In this document: piece by piece, positions 1-9,359 of the stretch
How positions within the stretch are numbered: the stretch's first letter is position 1
Layout: each line of letters starts with the position of its first letter
DNA from: Zanthoxylum bungeanum
Lineage: Eukaryota; Streptophyta; Magnoliopsida; Sapindales; Rutaceae
NCBI GenBank assembly: GCA_019454045.1
Contig: SKCR01033462.1
Location: forward strand, 62,001 to 126,000
DNA length: 64,000 nt
Direction of reading: 5' to 3'
Position numbers and translations under genes: made by a program
Notes under the pieces: model-generated
The model's database searches: none
The model's input: only the letters and a program-made list of their open reading frames with translations
Told to the model about the DNA's origin: nothing

Positions 1-875
1 GCTCGAACAGCGAAACAACGAAGGAAAATGTTAAGTTAGTAAACCGGAAGAGTTGCGGATCATCAACCCTTCCAACGGCCATGTAACGCACTTCCAAGAA
101 GCGACATAAAGGTTAGACCTGAGGGCACCTCTTTTATTTATTTCATTCGTTTTTTAATCGTTTATTAAATTTAATTCGCATGAGAGTCGTTAGTTGATTT
201 TTGTTGTGGTCGTTAGATGAAGGATAGTGTTCTTTCTTGTGGTATATCGGATGGAAAACCCGGACGTAAATTTCGTAGCCGAATCCGAATGGACGTATTG
301 CGGTTTGTACTCGGGATACAATGCCACGTACCCGCTTGAGAGATACACATATTTCATTCATCCAACATTGTATTCAAAGCATGATTTAGTCGATAGTATT
401 TTCTTTCTTTAAATGCATGATTAGGTTGTTTTATATATCATATTAGGGATTTAATTTATATTTATGTTAGATTCTATTTATTTTCTGCATTAGATAATTG
501 AGCATGCTTGTGTTTATGATTGTATGTTATTGCGTGTTTGCCGTTATGACAACTTACTTTGAAGTATGCGAACTTAGATATAGGTTTCATTATTATTATT
601 ATGCATGCGAACTTAGGTGTAGGCTACCTTTGAGCATATTTTGAGTAGATTCGATTAGTTTATTGCACAAATCATATCATTACAAGTGACATAAGTAAGG
701 GACCATTCTGAACCCAATGGTTTGAGGTCTTCCCTTGCGAGGGGTGAGTACGGCCTTAAATCTTTGTCCCAGTTCACACCGGGTGGCGACTTCATGTTAT
801 TTCTCCGGTTTAGTTCCCCCGCGAGCTATTCCGTACTCCCAACTAGGCCGTGAGCCTAGAACAGCGTCGCCAATT
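1..875 (+). repeat. Tat/Ogre-type LTR fragment (D1)
   Basis: Non-coding retroelement debris. The stretch 690-870 (GGGACCATTCTGAACCCAATG, then GGCCTTAAATC, GGGTGGCGACT, a TCTCCGG block and the TACTCCCAACTAGGCCGTGAGCC region) closely matches 41215-41370, which is followed by a Tat/Ogre-type primer-binding site. The part around 100-150 (GAGGGCACC then T-rich) resembles 8400-8430. I infer the R-U5 half of a gypsy LTR. It ends abruptly near 875, where gag-like coding sequence of another element begins, so its own PBS is missing. Confidence 0.55.
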
Positions 876-877
876 TC

Positions 878-2050
878 TGTGTCCTACACTAATAGTAGAC
901 AGTATCCTCCACAGCCGAGTCACGGCGGGGTACCACCCAGAGGCACACAGAGTGCACCTCCCAAAGGACAGTTTCGTGGGGGTCGGACTGAGCAGGTTCG
1001 GAGTAGAGGCACAGTACCATCTGTTGATGAGAGTGCTGTGAGTGTAGCATCTCGGCCTACTGGCTTACGTCGGTGCTTTAATTGTGGTCAATAGGGTCAT
1101 ATCAGCCTGTAATGTACCAGAGAAAAGAAGTACTTTGAATATTAGCAGCCTGGATATTTCGCTAGAGATTGCCCTACCAGTGGTGGATCTCGAGGAGCTG
1201 AGTCGACAACGGGACGTGGTAGAGGGATAGATTCTAGTGGTAGCCGTGGAAGAGGTTCAAGTTTCCCACAGAACAGAGGCAGAGGAACTTCGAGTGGACC
1301 ATATAGTGGTAGAGGACAGACGTCTCAGGCACATACTGCACCTGGTGTTGATAGGGGATGAGTCTTCGCCATGATAGAGCACGAGGCACAAGATGGTGTG
1401 ATGCTGTATCTGGCACAGTTCTGGTATCAGGTATACTTGTTCGAGCTTTATTTGATACGGGTTCTACGTTGTATACCTTGTCTGGGTAGTGTACCGGAGA
1501 CCAACAAAATTCCTTTGATTGTGAGTCTTCCTTCGAGGAAGGACATCATGATAGATTCAGTATTCATGGGATTGAGTGTTGAGATTGAGGCGAGACAGCT
1601 ATAGGTTGTACTTTACCCGTTGGAGATGGAGGACTTTAGTTTGATTTTAGGGATGGATTGGCTGACTGCTCATGGAGCCATTATTGATTGCAGTGGCAAG
1701 GAAATGAGGTTTAAGTCACATGGCGAGGAGTTTAAGGTAGTCAGTGACAGCGAGGAGTTTAAGATAGTCAGTGACCGTAATCGAATTGTGGTACCCATCA
1801 TTTCTGCCACGTCAGCTTGTAGAATGATTAGACAGGGGTGCAAAGGCTTTTTAGTGAGTATCACTATGGTGGAGAATGAGGAATCGATGCAGATATCAGA
1901 TATTCCAAATGTAGAGTATCGGGATGTCTTTCCCGATGAGTTACCAGGTTTTCCACCTCGTAGAGATCTAGAATTCACTATAGATCTAATGTCTGGTACC
2001 ACTTCTATTTCGGTGACTCCTTATCGTTATTGGTGTTTAATAAATCATCG
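878..2050 (+). pseudogene. Ty3/gypsy (chromovirus-like) gag-protease-RT remnant
   Basis: Decayed polyprotein on the plus strand. A zinc-knuckle start (RRCFNCGQ, near 1070-1091) is followed by an in-frame stop, then a Gly/Arg/Ser-rich stretch (1200-1360). A retropepsin active site DTGS lies at 1454-1465 in a different frame. The protease C-terminal signature (SLILGMDWLTAHGAIIDC) and the RT entry region (YRDVFPDELPGFPPRRDLEF) are at 1635-2020. Coding stops soon after, so the RT core, RNase H and integrase are absent. Several stops and frame changes mean it is dead. A 27-bp direct duplication at about 1726-1779 repeats the EEFK-VSD peptide. The GMDWL/HGAIIDC wording fits chromoviruses; the exact lineage is not certain. 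Confidence 0.75.
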
Positions 2051-2761
2051 ATAACCGCCGTGTTTCAGCCCCTACCATCACCATCGTCGTGATCCTTGAG
2101 ACGTTTCCTGACCAGCGGCTCCTTTGTTGTGAGATTTGGAGGTCGTTGGAGCTCGGTACGTGATTATTACCGTTTTGGGGGTGTAAATGATAAAATTTGA
2201 AAGTTTTAGACTTAATTGTGTATTTGCATGATTTAGAGGGTAATTCTGTAAATTCTATCTTTCAGGGGTTAACTAACAATAACTAAGAGTTTTAGGACTA
2301 TTTCGACATATTAGAAAAGTTTAGGGGCTAAAATGAAAATTTAGAAAGTTTAGGGGTAAAATCATAATTTAGAAAAATTGAGGGAGTTGATCGTAATTTT
2401 ACACTTTTCAGTTTCTGAACGAGGATATATTCAATATTAAGGACTTTTCGTGGATAGAGGTAAGTACAATGCACGTTGATTCCCTTAACATAATTGTTTG
2501 TTGATTGATGGTTGTCGTGAAAGTCTATATAATATGTTGGTATAATTAATAATTTTATATCTATATATTATATATTGTGGAGATATAAACATGGGTTAAT
2601 TGAAAGCATAGAAAATGAATTCATGATTATGGAGATGAGATTGATGGATTGGATGCGAGATGTGATTGTAATGGATGATGTGTGTTGTTGAGTTTATGCT
2701 GCCGGGTTTTGTATGATAGTGGTCGGAGATGAGATGAGATATGATGATACATTACGTGAGA

Positions 2762-2861
2762 TGATATGATGGAAAATCTTGGGAGTTGTGATGAGGTACT
2801 CTCTCATTGTGTTTTGATATGGTGGGAAACCTGGGAGTTGTGATGAGGTACTCTCCCATTG
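2762..2861 (+). repeat. Direct duplication inside the LTR-like region
   Basis: Two near-identical copies of about 48 bp (2762-2809 and 2814-2861) sharing GGGAGTTGTGATGAGGTACT, with a period of 52 bp. Their function is unknown. Confidence 0.7.
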
Positions 2862-2969
2862 GTTTCAATCCACTATTATACTGGCCCCTGATTAGCAACC
2901 ATGTTTGATGAATGTTTGTATTGTTGTGGGATGATTGGTTGAGATAATATTATAGATATCTGTTCTTTT

Positions 2970-3030
2970 CATATTATCTATATTATATATATCTATATAT
3001 ATATCTATATTCATCTATATCTATCTAGAT
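2970..3030. repeat. ATCTATAT microsatellite
   Basis: Imperfect tandem run of ATCTAT/ATAT units inside the LTR-like sequence; a simple repeat with no other signal. Confidence 0.7.
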
Positions 3031-3396
3031 ATCCCTATTTTGTTGGTGAGGTCATGTTGATAATATGAGTGCTTTACTTGCTGAGCTTTTTTATCTCACT
3101 CCCATTTTCCCAAACATTCCAGGTAGTCCGCAAGTATAGAAGTAGCAGTATCAGATTTGATCAACGTGCCACAGTTGTATTTTCGGGTTGGTCCAGACAT
3201 TTGAGTCGTCATTTGTATTTTTTTGTAAGACTTGTGTTGTAAATCATAAAAACTGTGTACAATTCATGGATTTGTAATTTATGATGTAATAGTTGTGTGT
3301 ATTTAAATGGTTGGTTGACATATAGAATGTTCAAGCTAAAGAAGTTCGCGAACCTCTTTTTAGGGTTGGGCCCGCTCTAGGGAGGGGGTCGTGACA

Positions 3397-3816
3397 CATA
3401 TATTCAGTTATTTTTTATTATTTATCACATGTGATAATATATTATTAATTTATTATATGGATGATATGATACCATGATTGCATAATAAAATTTTTAATAG
3501 TAGTTGTATGAATCAAAATTACCACATGCATACAACATTACTTCACACACATTAAAGACGGTAATAAATACAAATTCAGGCATCATTACAAACCAACGTA
3601 TATTTCCCCAGAGACAAGCATGCTTAAACAAAATTTTTCCTTTGTCACACTCGCACTCCAAAAAAGAAAAAAAAAACAGAAACAAAAGAAAAAAGTTCGA
3701 GAAAATAATAAATAAATAAATAAAATAAGTAATACAATCATTCACTGAGAATATATATAACATGTGATTAGCTTGTTTTATGAATAAACTGTACCTCAGA
3801 TGTACTCAAGAATTTC
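3397..3816. other. 3' flank of the DUF247 gene
   Basis: AT-rich intergenic DNA between the retroelement end and the stop codon of the minus-strand gene. It includes an A-rich tract and an AATA/AATAAA-type run at 3660-3727. Small ORFs here lie on low-complexity sequence and are not convincing. Confidence 0.5.
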
Positions 3817-5490
3817 TCATCCATCTGAGCCTAAGATGGTTTTGAATTTGCCACAATTATAAACAGAGCAGTACGCTTGACTTATCATCAGAAGCAAAAG
3901 CATAATGGTAGCGAGCAATATTAGAAACTGCCAAGAACTGAACACATAAAGCTTCATATTTTTCCCAAACTTAACCTTCCATATGTTGTTGTAATACTTG
4001 TTCACATCTTCAATCACCTTATCTAAGTGGGGCACTTTCGTCAATTTAATAGACTTATTCATCCCATTCCACAAATTAGCAACCTCTGCATCACTCTTCA
4101 ATCTGTTCAAAATAATCCCTTTTTCTCTAAGCAACCTCACATCGTCTTCAGTATCAATGATCCCATTCATCAACTCCGTGTAACGAGTTAAAACCAATGG
4201 CCCTGATGCATTTGATGCCTCATAAGCTACTAGGTTCCTCAATAAAACCTTTGAGTTTACGTCCAGACTGATGGTGGGAAGGTGCAATGTTGCGGTCTGG
4301 GTGTCGAAACTGATGGCTGAGATGTTGCCAGTTGTGGCTGAAAATGTAACATTGGATTTGTAGAGCTCAGTGACTGAAGGGATTGTGATTTCTTCCACTA
4401 GTGGTGGCTTGTTCATGTCATTTCTTGCATAAGAGGAGATATAATCATCCGATTCCTTTTCCTCTGGAAATAATAGACATTCAATTGGTTTTGCCAAGAT
4501 TGAAACTAGAGGAAGCTTTGAGAGCATGGTCCATGGCAATTTGAAGAATAATTTGAGAGGTCTTGATTGAAGTAGCTTTTTGATAAGATGGATTGGACCT
4601 ATGTTCAGCTTTGAAATCAGCTTCCAAATCTCATTGAATAATATTCTTATATTGGTTGAGTAGCCAGGGTATCTTTCTTTCGGTTGCGTGGCTTCGCCTT
4701 GATCTTCAACCTCAGTATTTACCTCAACTATTTGTTCAGCTTTGGGTACAATTATGTTGTACAAATAATCTAGCAAATGTGCGCACTCTGTGACTGTGAT
4801 CATTGGATTGTCCTTGGTTCTTTGAAAAGGCGAAAGCTCTTTGCAGAATCCCATTAGCATCGCCTGTAACAACGAATCATCAGCTGCTTCCGAAGATGAA
4901 TACTGAACGCCAAGCATTCTTCTCAACACAAACAAAGGAATCTGATTCTCAAGCATCACCGTATCTCTAAGAATCGCGTTATGTGTAGATTTAGTCCCTG
5001 CATAATCAACCAAATGCGAGATTGATCTTGAAGCAGAAGAAGTTGATAACTTATGGCCTTCCTTCATGGCATAGATCTGAAGAAACTCAAGCAAGAATGA
5101 TGCATCAATGGCCATCATCCAAGCTAGAGTCTCATTACTGAAATTCAAGAACTTGTGGTAACAAGCTCGAATCTGTAGGTCATCATCTTTCAATTGATCA
5201 ACAATAAATTGGAAGTTATGATTACATAAATGGAATTGTCCTTGAGCTCTTTTTGCCGCGGCAAGCTTGTATCTCTCCATGTCATAGAGCTCCGGACGCC
5301 AGTAATGGCAAGGGCCAATTGCAACTTCTTGTGGAGTGTAGGAATCGGGATCACTAGACATCAAGGTCTTGGGCACATTGAAAATGCTGACAGGAATTTC
5401 AATATCGTTTTCAAGCTCTTCTTCGAGTGTTCGACGGATGTTGATGATCCATCGACCCTCATCAATATTATGATTCGGATTAGATGACAT
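3817..5490 (-). CDS. DUF247 (UPF0481) domain protein, intact
   Basis: Single-exon ORF of 557 residues if started at the second Met (5490). An upstream in-frame Met at 5544 would add 18 residues. I prefer 5490 because a TATA-like box at 5565-5574 would place the transcript start near 5540, and because MSSNPNHN... followed by RRTLEEELE resembles the usual N-terminus of the family. DUF247 hallmarks in order: IPVSIFNVPKTL; SYTPQEVAIGPCHYWRP; MERYKLAAAKR; the VMLENQIPLFVLRRML motif; a C-terminal LVAYEASNAS...YTELMNGIIDT region; and a single membrane segment near residues 521-541 (FLILLATIMLLLLMISQAY) before a short tail. From memory the N-terminus most resembles the Arabidopsis At3g02645 type. Family members are probably membrane-anchored and mostly of unknown function; some DUF247 genes act in grass self-incompatibility, but nothing here shows that role. 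No frameshift or stop was seen. It is the only convincing host gene in the window. Confidence 0.92.
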   Translation of the reverse strand: MSSNPNHNIDEGRWIINIRRTLEEELENDIEIPVSIFNVPKTLMSSDPDSYTPQEVAIGPCHYWRPELYDMERYKLAAAKRAQGQFHLCNHNFQFIVDQLKDDDLQIRACYHKFLNFSNETLAWMMAIDASFLLEFLQIYAMKEGHKLSTSSASRSISHLVDYAGTKSTHNAILRDTVMLENQIPLFVLRRMLGVQYSSSEAADDSLLQAMLMGFCKELSPFQRTKDNPMITVTECAHLLDYLYNIIVPKAEQIVEVNTEVEDQGEATQPKERYPGYSTNIRILFNEIWKLISKLNIGPIHLIKKLLQSRPLKLFFKLPWTMLSKLPLVSILAKPIECLLFPEEKESDDYISSYARNDMNKPPLVEEITIPSVTELYKSNVTFSATTGNISAISFDTQTATLHLPTISLDVNSKVLLRNLVAYEASNASGPLVLTRYTELMNGIIDTEDDVRLLREKGIILNRLKSDAEVANLWNGMNKSIKLTKVPHLDKVIEDVNKYYNNIWKVKFGKNMKLYVFSSWQFLILLATIMLLLLMISQAYCSVYNCGKFKTILGSDG

Positions 5491-5564
5491 GCTTTCGCAC
5501 AAAGTATTAGTTATTATTTGCCAAGATACGATGTAGAAATGCACTAATCAATGTGTTAAAAGCT

Positions 5565-5574
5565 CATATATAAA
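5565..5574 (-). promoter_or_regulatory. TATA-like box of the DUF247 gene
   Basis: The minus strand reads TTTATATATG here, about 75 bp upstream of the preferred ATG at 5490. With a normal 25-30 bp offset the transcript would start near 5540. That leaves a leader of about 50 bases and makes the Met at 5544 an unlikely start. Confidence 0.45.
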
Positions 5575-5639
5575 GCCATAAATAGTGCATGACAAACATG
5601 TGTAACGAAGACAACTGATAGTGACAATGATAATAACAA

Positions 5640-6055
5640 ATCACATTCATACTAAATATATATGCACACTCTCAAAATTTTATATAAAAGATAAACAAAT
5701 CCATTTATTTTTAAAAATGAACATATGTATCTCTAAAAATTGATAAAAGAATATATATATATATATATATTTCTCCAAAATTTCGTAAAAATGACATACA
5801 CTTTTAAAATTCATAAAAATGATATTTTTAGAATTGAAAAAAGAGAGTTTTATTTTAATTTAATAATATAATTTATGCTATTAGTTTTTTACCAACTAAA
5901 TAAATTTTTAGGGATGCAACTGTTATTCTTATAAAATTTTGAGGTGTATATATTCATTTACAGAATTTTGAAGATGCATATGTTTATTTTTGAAAATAAA
6001 TAAAAATATTTACCCATTTAACGAAATTTTAGGAATGAATATATCATTTTTCATA
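5640..6055. repeat. AT-rich fold-back (inverted) repeat upstream of DUF247
   Basis: The left arm near 5700-5745 (CCATTTATTTTTAAAAATGA then ACATATGTATCTCTAAAA) is roughly the reverse complement of 5965-6005 (TTTTGAAGATGCATATGTTT then ATTTTTGAAAATAAATAAA). Shorter AAATTTCGTAAAAATGACAT-like units recur in both arms, and an (AT)n run sits at 5750-5771. It looks like an old fold-back or MITE-type element. I could not define TIRs or a TSD. Confidence 0.45.
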
Positions 6056-6639
6056 ATAATAAATAAACAAGTAGTAATAAATTGTCTCAATGCAATCAAT
6101 AGTAGAGAAGAGTAAAAGTCAAGCCTGAGCAAAAATTTCATAATATTATTACAAGGCACGCAACTATAATTCAATGTTTAGCCGGAGAAGAGTAAAATTC
6201 AACTATAAGTCAATGGCCGGCTGTACTAGCTCTCATGTTGCACATTTTCAATAACATAAAATATTTTTGTTGAAAAGTCGTTTTATGCTTCTAGCTTCTG
6301 GGAATTTGCGCTTTTACTTATTGACGTTGATGTTACGAGCCTCTATGGATCAAAATCCTCGTGCTGTTTTTATAAAATATTCATTACTTTTATATATATT
6401 GCCTAGAATAATAGCCTTCATCTTCAATTTCGTGTTGATTGCATGATCGTTTGCGTTCCACAGTTTAATCGGAAATTTATAGGAAATAGCAATTTTAATA
6501 ATTTATGATTCATTAGAAATATATAGTAGGTGATGAGCGGTTAATATATCTATATTTATCACTCATAAGTCATATATTTTTTGAGGTAATTCCAGCCTCT
6601 TGAGTGCTTATTGTAGACAATATATTTTTATACATACCC
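6056..6639. other. Intergenic, no recognisable feature
   Basis: AT-rich DNA without a credible ORF. The piece 6305-6370 (ATGTTACGAGCCT...GATCAAAATCC) has a similar copy at 53146-53205, so part of it is a dispersed repeat of unknown type. Confidence 0.4.
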
Positions 6640-6929
6640 CGATGATGAGTCTCTTACGGGGACTGACATGATCCAAGCCATGCATGGAGCATCAAAGGAC
6701 ATGGCCAACATAATGGAGCCATTGCAAGTCATACCAGATGGACACACCAACAATTCTGAAGTCAAGTACCATTTTGACGATTAAAGCCGAATCAAGCTCA
6801 ACACCAAATATTCGAGTTACACGAGGCTTAATGGGCTTGAGAGATAAAATTTGGGCCTTGTTACATGAAGTCGACGAAATTTGGATAATTTTGTACAAAA
6901 ATGATAATTTCGTCATTTGGTATCAGAGC
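6640..6929 (+). other. Retroelement 5' end with initiator-Met-tRNA primer-binding site
   Basis: TGGTATCAGAGC at 6918-6929 exactly matches the usual plant PBS complementary to initiator Met tRNA. The upstream sequence (6640-6917) would then be the 3' part of an LTR. Its TG start was not found. No gag follows, only tandem repeats and other LTR-like DNA, so this is a relic. Lineage unassigned. Confidence 0.5.
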
Positions 6930-7084
6930 TTAGGATTCCAATGTTTGATTTTCTATCATTTAATTGTGTTTTTTTTTCATTTAGTCTTTGTTGTGTGTTG
7001 TTGGTCATCAAGATATTTGTTCATCTTGATTCTTAAATTTTATTGGTTTTTGTGTTTCTTAAGTATTTTAGAAAATATATTGGT

Positions 7085-7400
7085 CTCCATATCGGTCATA
7101 AAATACCCTTGAAACAACTACTGGAATCGGAAAAAACCACATCGGTCTCCATATCGGCCTTCATATCGGTAAACCTATGAAATATATAACTACTAGAACC
7201 GGGAAGTTTCATATCGGTCCCATACCGGACTCTATATTGGTCAACTTGTTCCCAAACACAACTACTGTAACTAGGCTAGTCTATATCGGCCTACATACCG
7301 GTCTCCATACCGGTTAACCTGTGGGTTAAACATAGCTATTAGAACCGGGAAGCAACCATATCGGTCTCAAACCGGATTCCAAATCGGTCAACACTTAGAA
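7085..7400 (+). repeat. Degenerate tandem array with ATCGGT/ACCGG units
   Basis: About four diverged copies of an 80-90 bp unit, each carrying CATATCGGTC, TCCATACCGG, a GGTCAAC-like segment and ACTACTAGAACCGGGAAG. It lies in the leader downstream of the PBS at 6918. Confidence 0.65.
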
Positions 7401-7699
7401 ATTTTTTGTGAGCTCAAGTGACCAGAAGAGCAAAAATAAAATCACCATTTTCGAATTTCTTCTCAAAGAAAATGCTATGGCCAAAATTTAAGCTAAATTA
7501 GAGGGATTACCCTTTGTTCAAGCTTCGACTTATCTAAGGCATGAAAACCTTAATGGCGTCTTCGTGCTGGCAGAACACAACAAGGTATGATCTTAAGAGT
7601 TCTCAAAGACAAGTTCTTTGTGGGTCTTCTTTATGGCGGGGTTTTGTTCCTACAAAATCAAATTCACGGTTCTTGGGGTTCATATCCGTTGCTTGGGGT
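7401..7699. other. Unassigned retroelement debris
   Basis: No coding signal that I trust. A 60-residue ORF at 7541-7723 has no recognisable motif. Confidence 0.3.
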
Positions 7700-8767
7700 T
7701 TGCTTGACCTAATCTCCAAGTGAGTTCCTCAACAACCTCTGGAAATTGAGGAATTGTAAGGATGAATGTCAGTAAGGAAAGGAACTCCATAAAACACAGC
7801 CAAAAATCCGACCTTACATCACTTATGTTTGGCCTACCTTGTCTCTAGCTATAAAATCCGACCAGATACAACCTGAAAACCCTAAAGCCGATCGGACATG
7901 ATACAACTATTAGTGAATGAGCAGATTGTCAATTAGTGAATTTTAGGGATATGATTATCTCCGGCCGGATATATAATTCAAATTGTATAGCCTGTTGGAC
8001 ATCTATCGAGCTGTTAACACACGTGAAAAATTAAATTAGTTAGAATCACGGGCTTGAATACGTACGGCCGGAGATACATCCCAAACCCTAAATCCGGCCA
8101 GACATGGTTCGAGATTTGTCTGGTATTTTGATTGACAATCACTCGGTATAGATTGAAGGAGGATAAGGGATTTTGCTCTCCCTTCCATTCTCAGACCCCA
8201 TCCGTTTCACTATAAAATTGGGTCTTTTTAGAGTGTTTATGAGGTTCTTTGAGGAGAGCCTAGAAGTTTCAAAGAGAACTTGAATCCTAAGAAAAATAAT
8301 AGTAAACACCCACCTTCCTTGGAGTTCCACACCTTCTGGTGCGAATCCAGCAGCAACCCAACGATCAGAAGGATCTTTAGAGCCAAGCAACGTTAAAAAG
8401 GTACGACATGAGGGCACCATTTTTATTATTTCTGTGAATTTGAGATTCTGTCTTCGACACAATATCTGTGTACATCCGGCTGGATATGCACACACACCCG
8501 GCTGCCTATAAGCATAACAGGTTGTGTTTACTGCTTTCCTTGATTAATTGCATGCTTAGTTAAATTTTTTTATGTTACTCGTAACTTACTGTTTTGGTTG
8601 ATGAAATGCATGTATTGCCCATTTATTATTTTATTCGATGTTAATTTACTGTTATTTAAGCATGTTATGATTTGTTGTCACTAGTCGCATGTTCTGTTTA
8701 CTTTACTGTATGGTTTGTGAGATATGTCCGGCCAGATTTGTCATATGTCCGGCTGGACTTGCCTTAT
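7700..8767 (+). repeat. LTR-like fragment (D2) with TATA box
   Basis: Non-coding sequence with repeated TCCGGCCGGA/TCCGGCTGG motifs. It has a TATAAAA box at 8211-8217, an R-like region, and a stretch at 8385-8430 (GAGGGCACCATTTTTATT) like the D1 fragment at the window start. Family B begins inside it at 8768, and a TCTGGCCGGATAT motif reappears right after B at 21305, consistent with B having inserted into this LTR. Confidence 0.45.
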
Positions 8768-9359
8768 TGTTAGGGTTGGTACTCGGAGCACCAATTCGGA
8801 TCGTATTTATGTCCGATTCATGAATACGAGCAATATATTTTTCCATAATATTACTTATTTATGGTTACACCTTTTGTCATTTATTATATATATTCGATCT
8901 AATTCATTAGATTGAAACCAAATACTGTTTAGTGATATATATATATTAGACAAAGACCCGATAATATATAATGTAGTGCGCAATTACAACGTAGCTTGTA
9001 ATTGATATTGGGAAGTGTCACTACTAGATATATATTATCAAATAAAGTTCCTGGTCAAGATTTACTGACACAGGTCGGTTAGTAAAAATCTACTACGCCA
9101 GTACATGTCGTATATCGTGACTTGGTCCGATGGTTTATCCCAATGAACCATGAGTCTCGGGAGACTTGTATAGACATGTAAGTGTTTATTTGATAAACAC
9201 TGAACGACTCACCAAAGATTACCTAATAGATGGTACACCAACGTCAATAGGAATCTTCTCGGGTTGAGTAGCATAATGATTCTTTGACTTGAGATACCAC
9301 TGTGGTTATATGAGTTATCCTCCGCACTTAGATGGCAGTCACATCATCGATCTATTAAG
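8768..9359 (+). mobile_element. Family B repeat, left part (interrupted by copia A1)
   Basis: Starts TGTTAGGGTT at 8768 and resumes after the A1 insertion until AACCCTAACA at 21295. The two ends are perfect 10-bp inverted terminal motifs of TG...CA type, as in an LTR. Joined length is about 2.56 kb. An inverted partial copy lies at 40536-40944. I found no ORF and no clear TSD, so this is a solo LTR or LTR-like unit of unassigned lineage. Confidence 0.55.
9355..9359 (+). repeat. Target-site duplication of A1, left (TTAAG)
   Basis: The five bases before the TGTTGGA start of A1 are identical to 19326-19330 after its TCCAACA end. Confidence 0.9.

Larger units (their letters stand above)
2051..3396 (+). 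repeat. LTR-like end of the chromovirus-type remnant
   Basis: Non-coding sequence directly after the truncated pol. It carries features common in chromovirus LTRs: a CTTGCTGAGC...CTCACTCCC stretch near 3077-3105, CCAGGTAGTCCGCAAG near 3119, and a terminal GGGGTCGTGACA ending at 3396. No coding sequence separates it from the RT fragment, so an internal deletion probably joined pol to the LTR. The 5' limit is uncertain. I found no flanking duplication. Confidence 0.5.

Noticed and set aside
735..1094. 119-codon ORF with a zinc-knuckle end
   Set aside because: It runs across the joint between an LTR fragment and a gag remnant; only the part after about 878 is gag-like, so the ORF as a whole is an accident.
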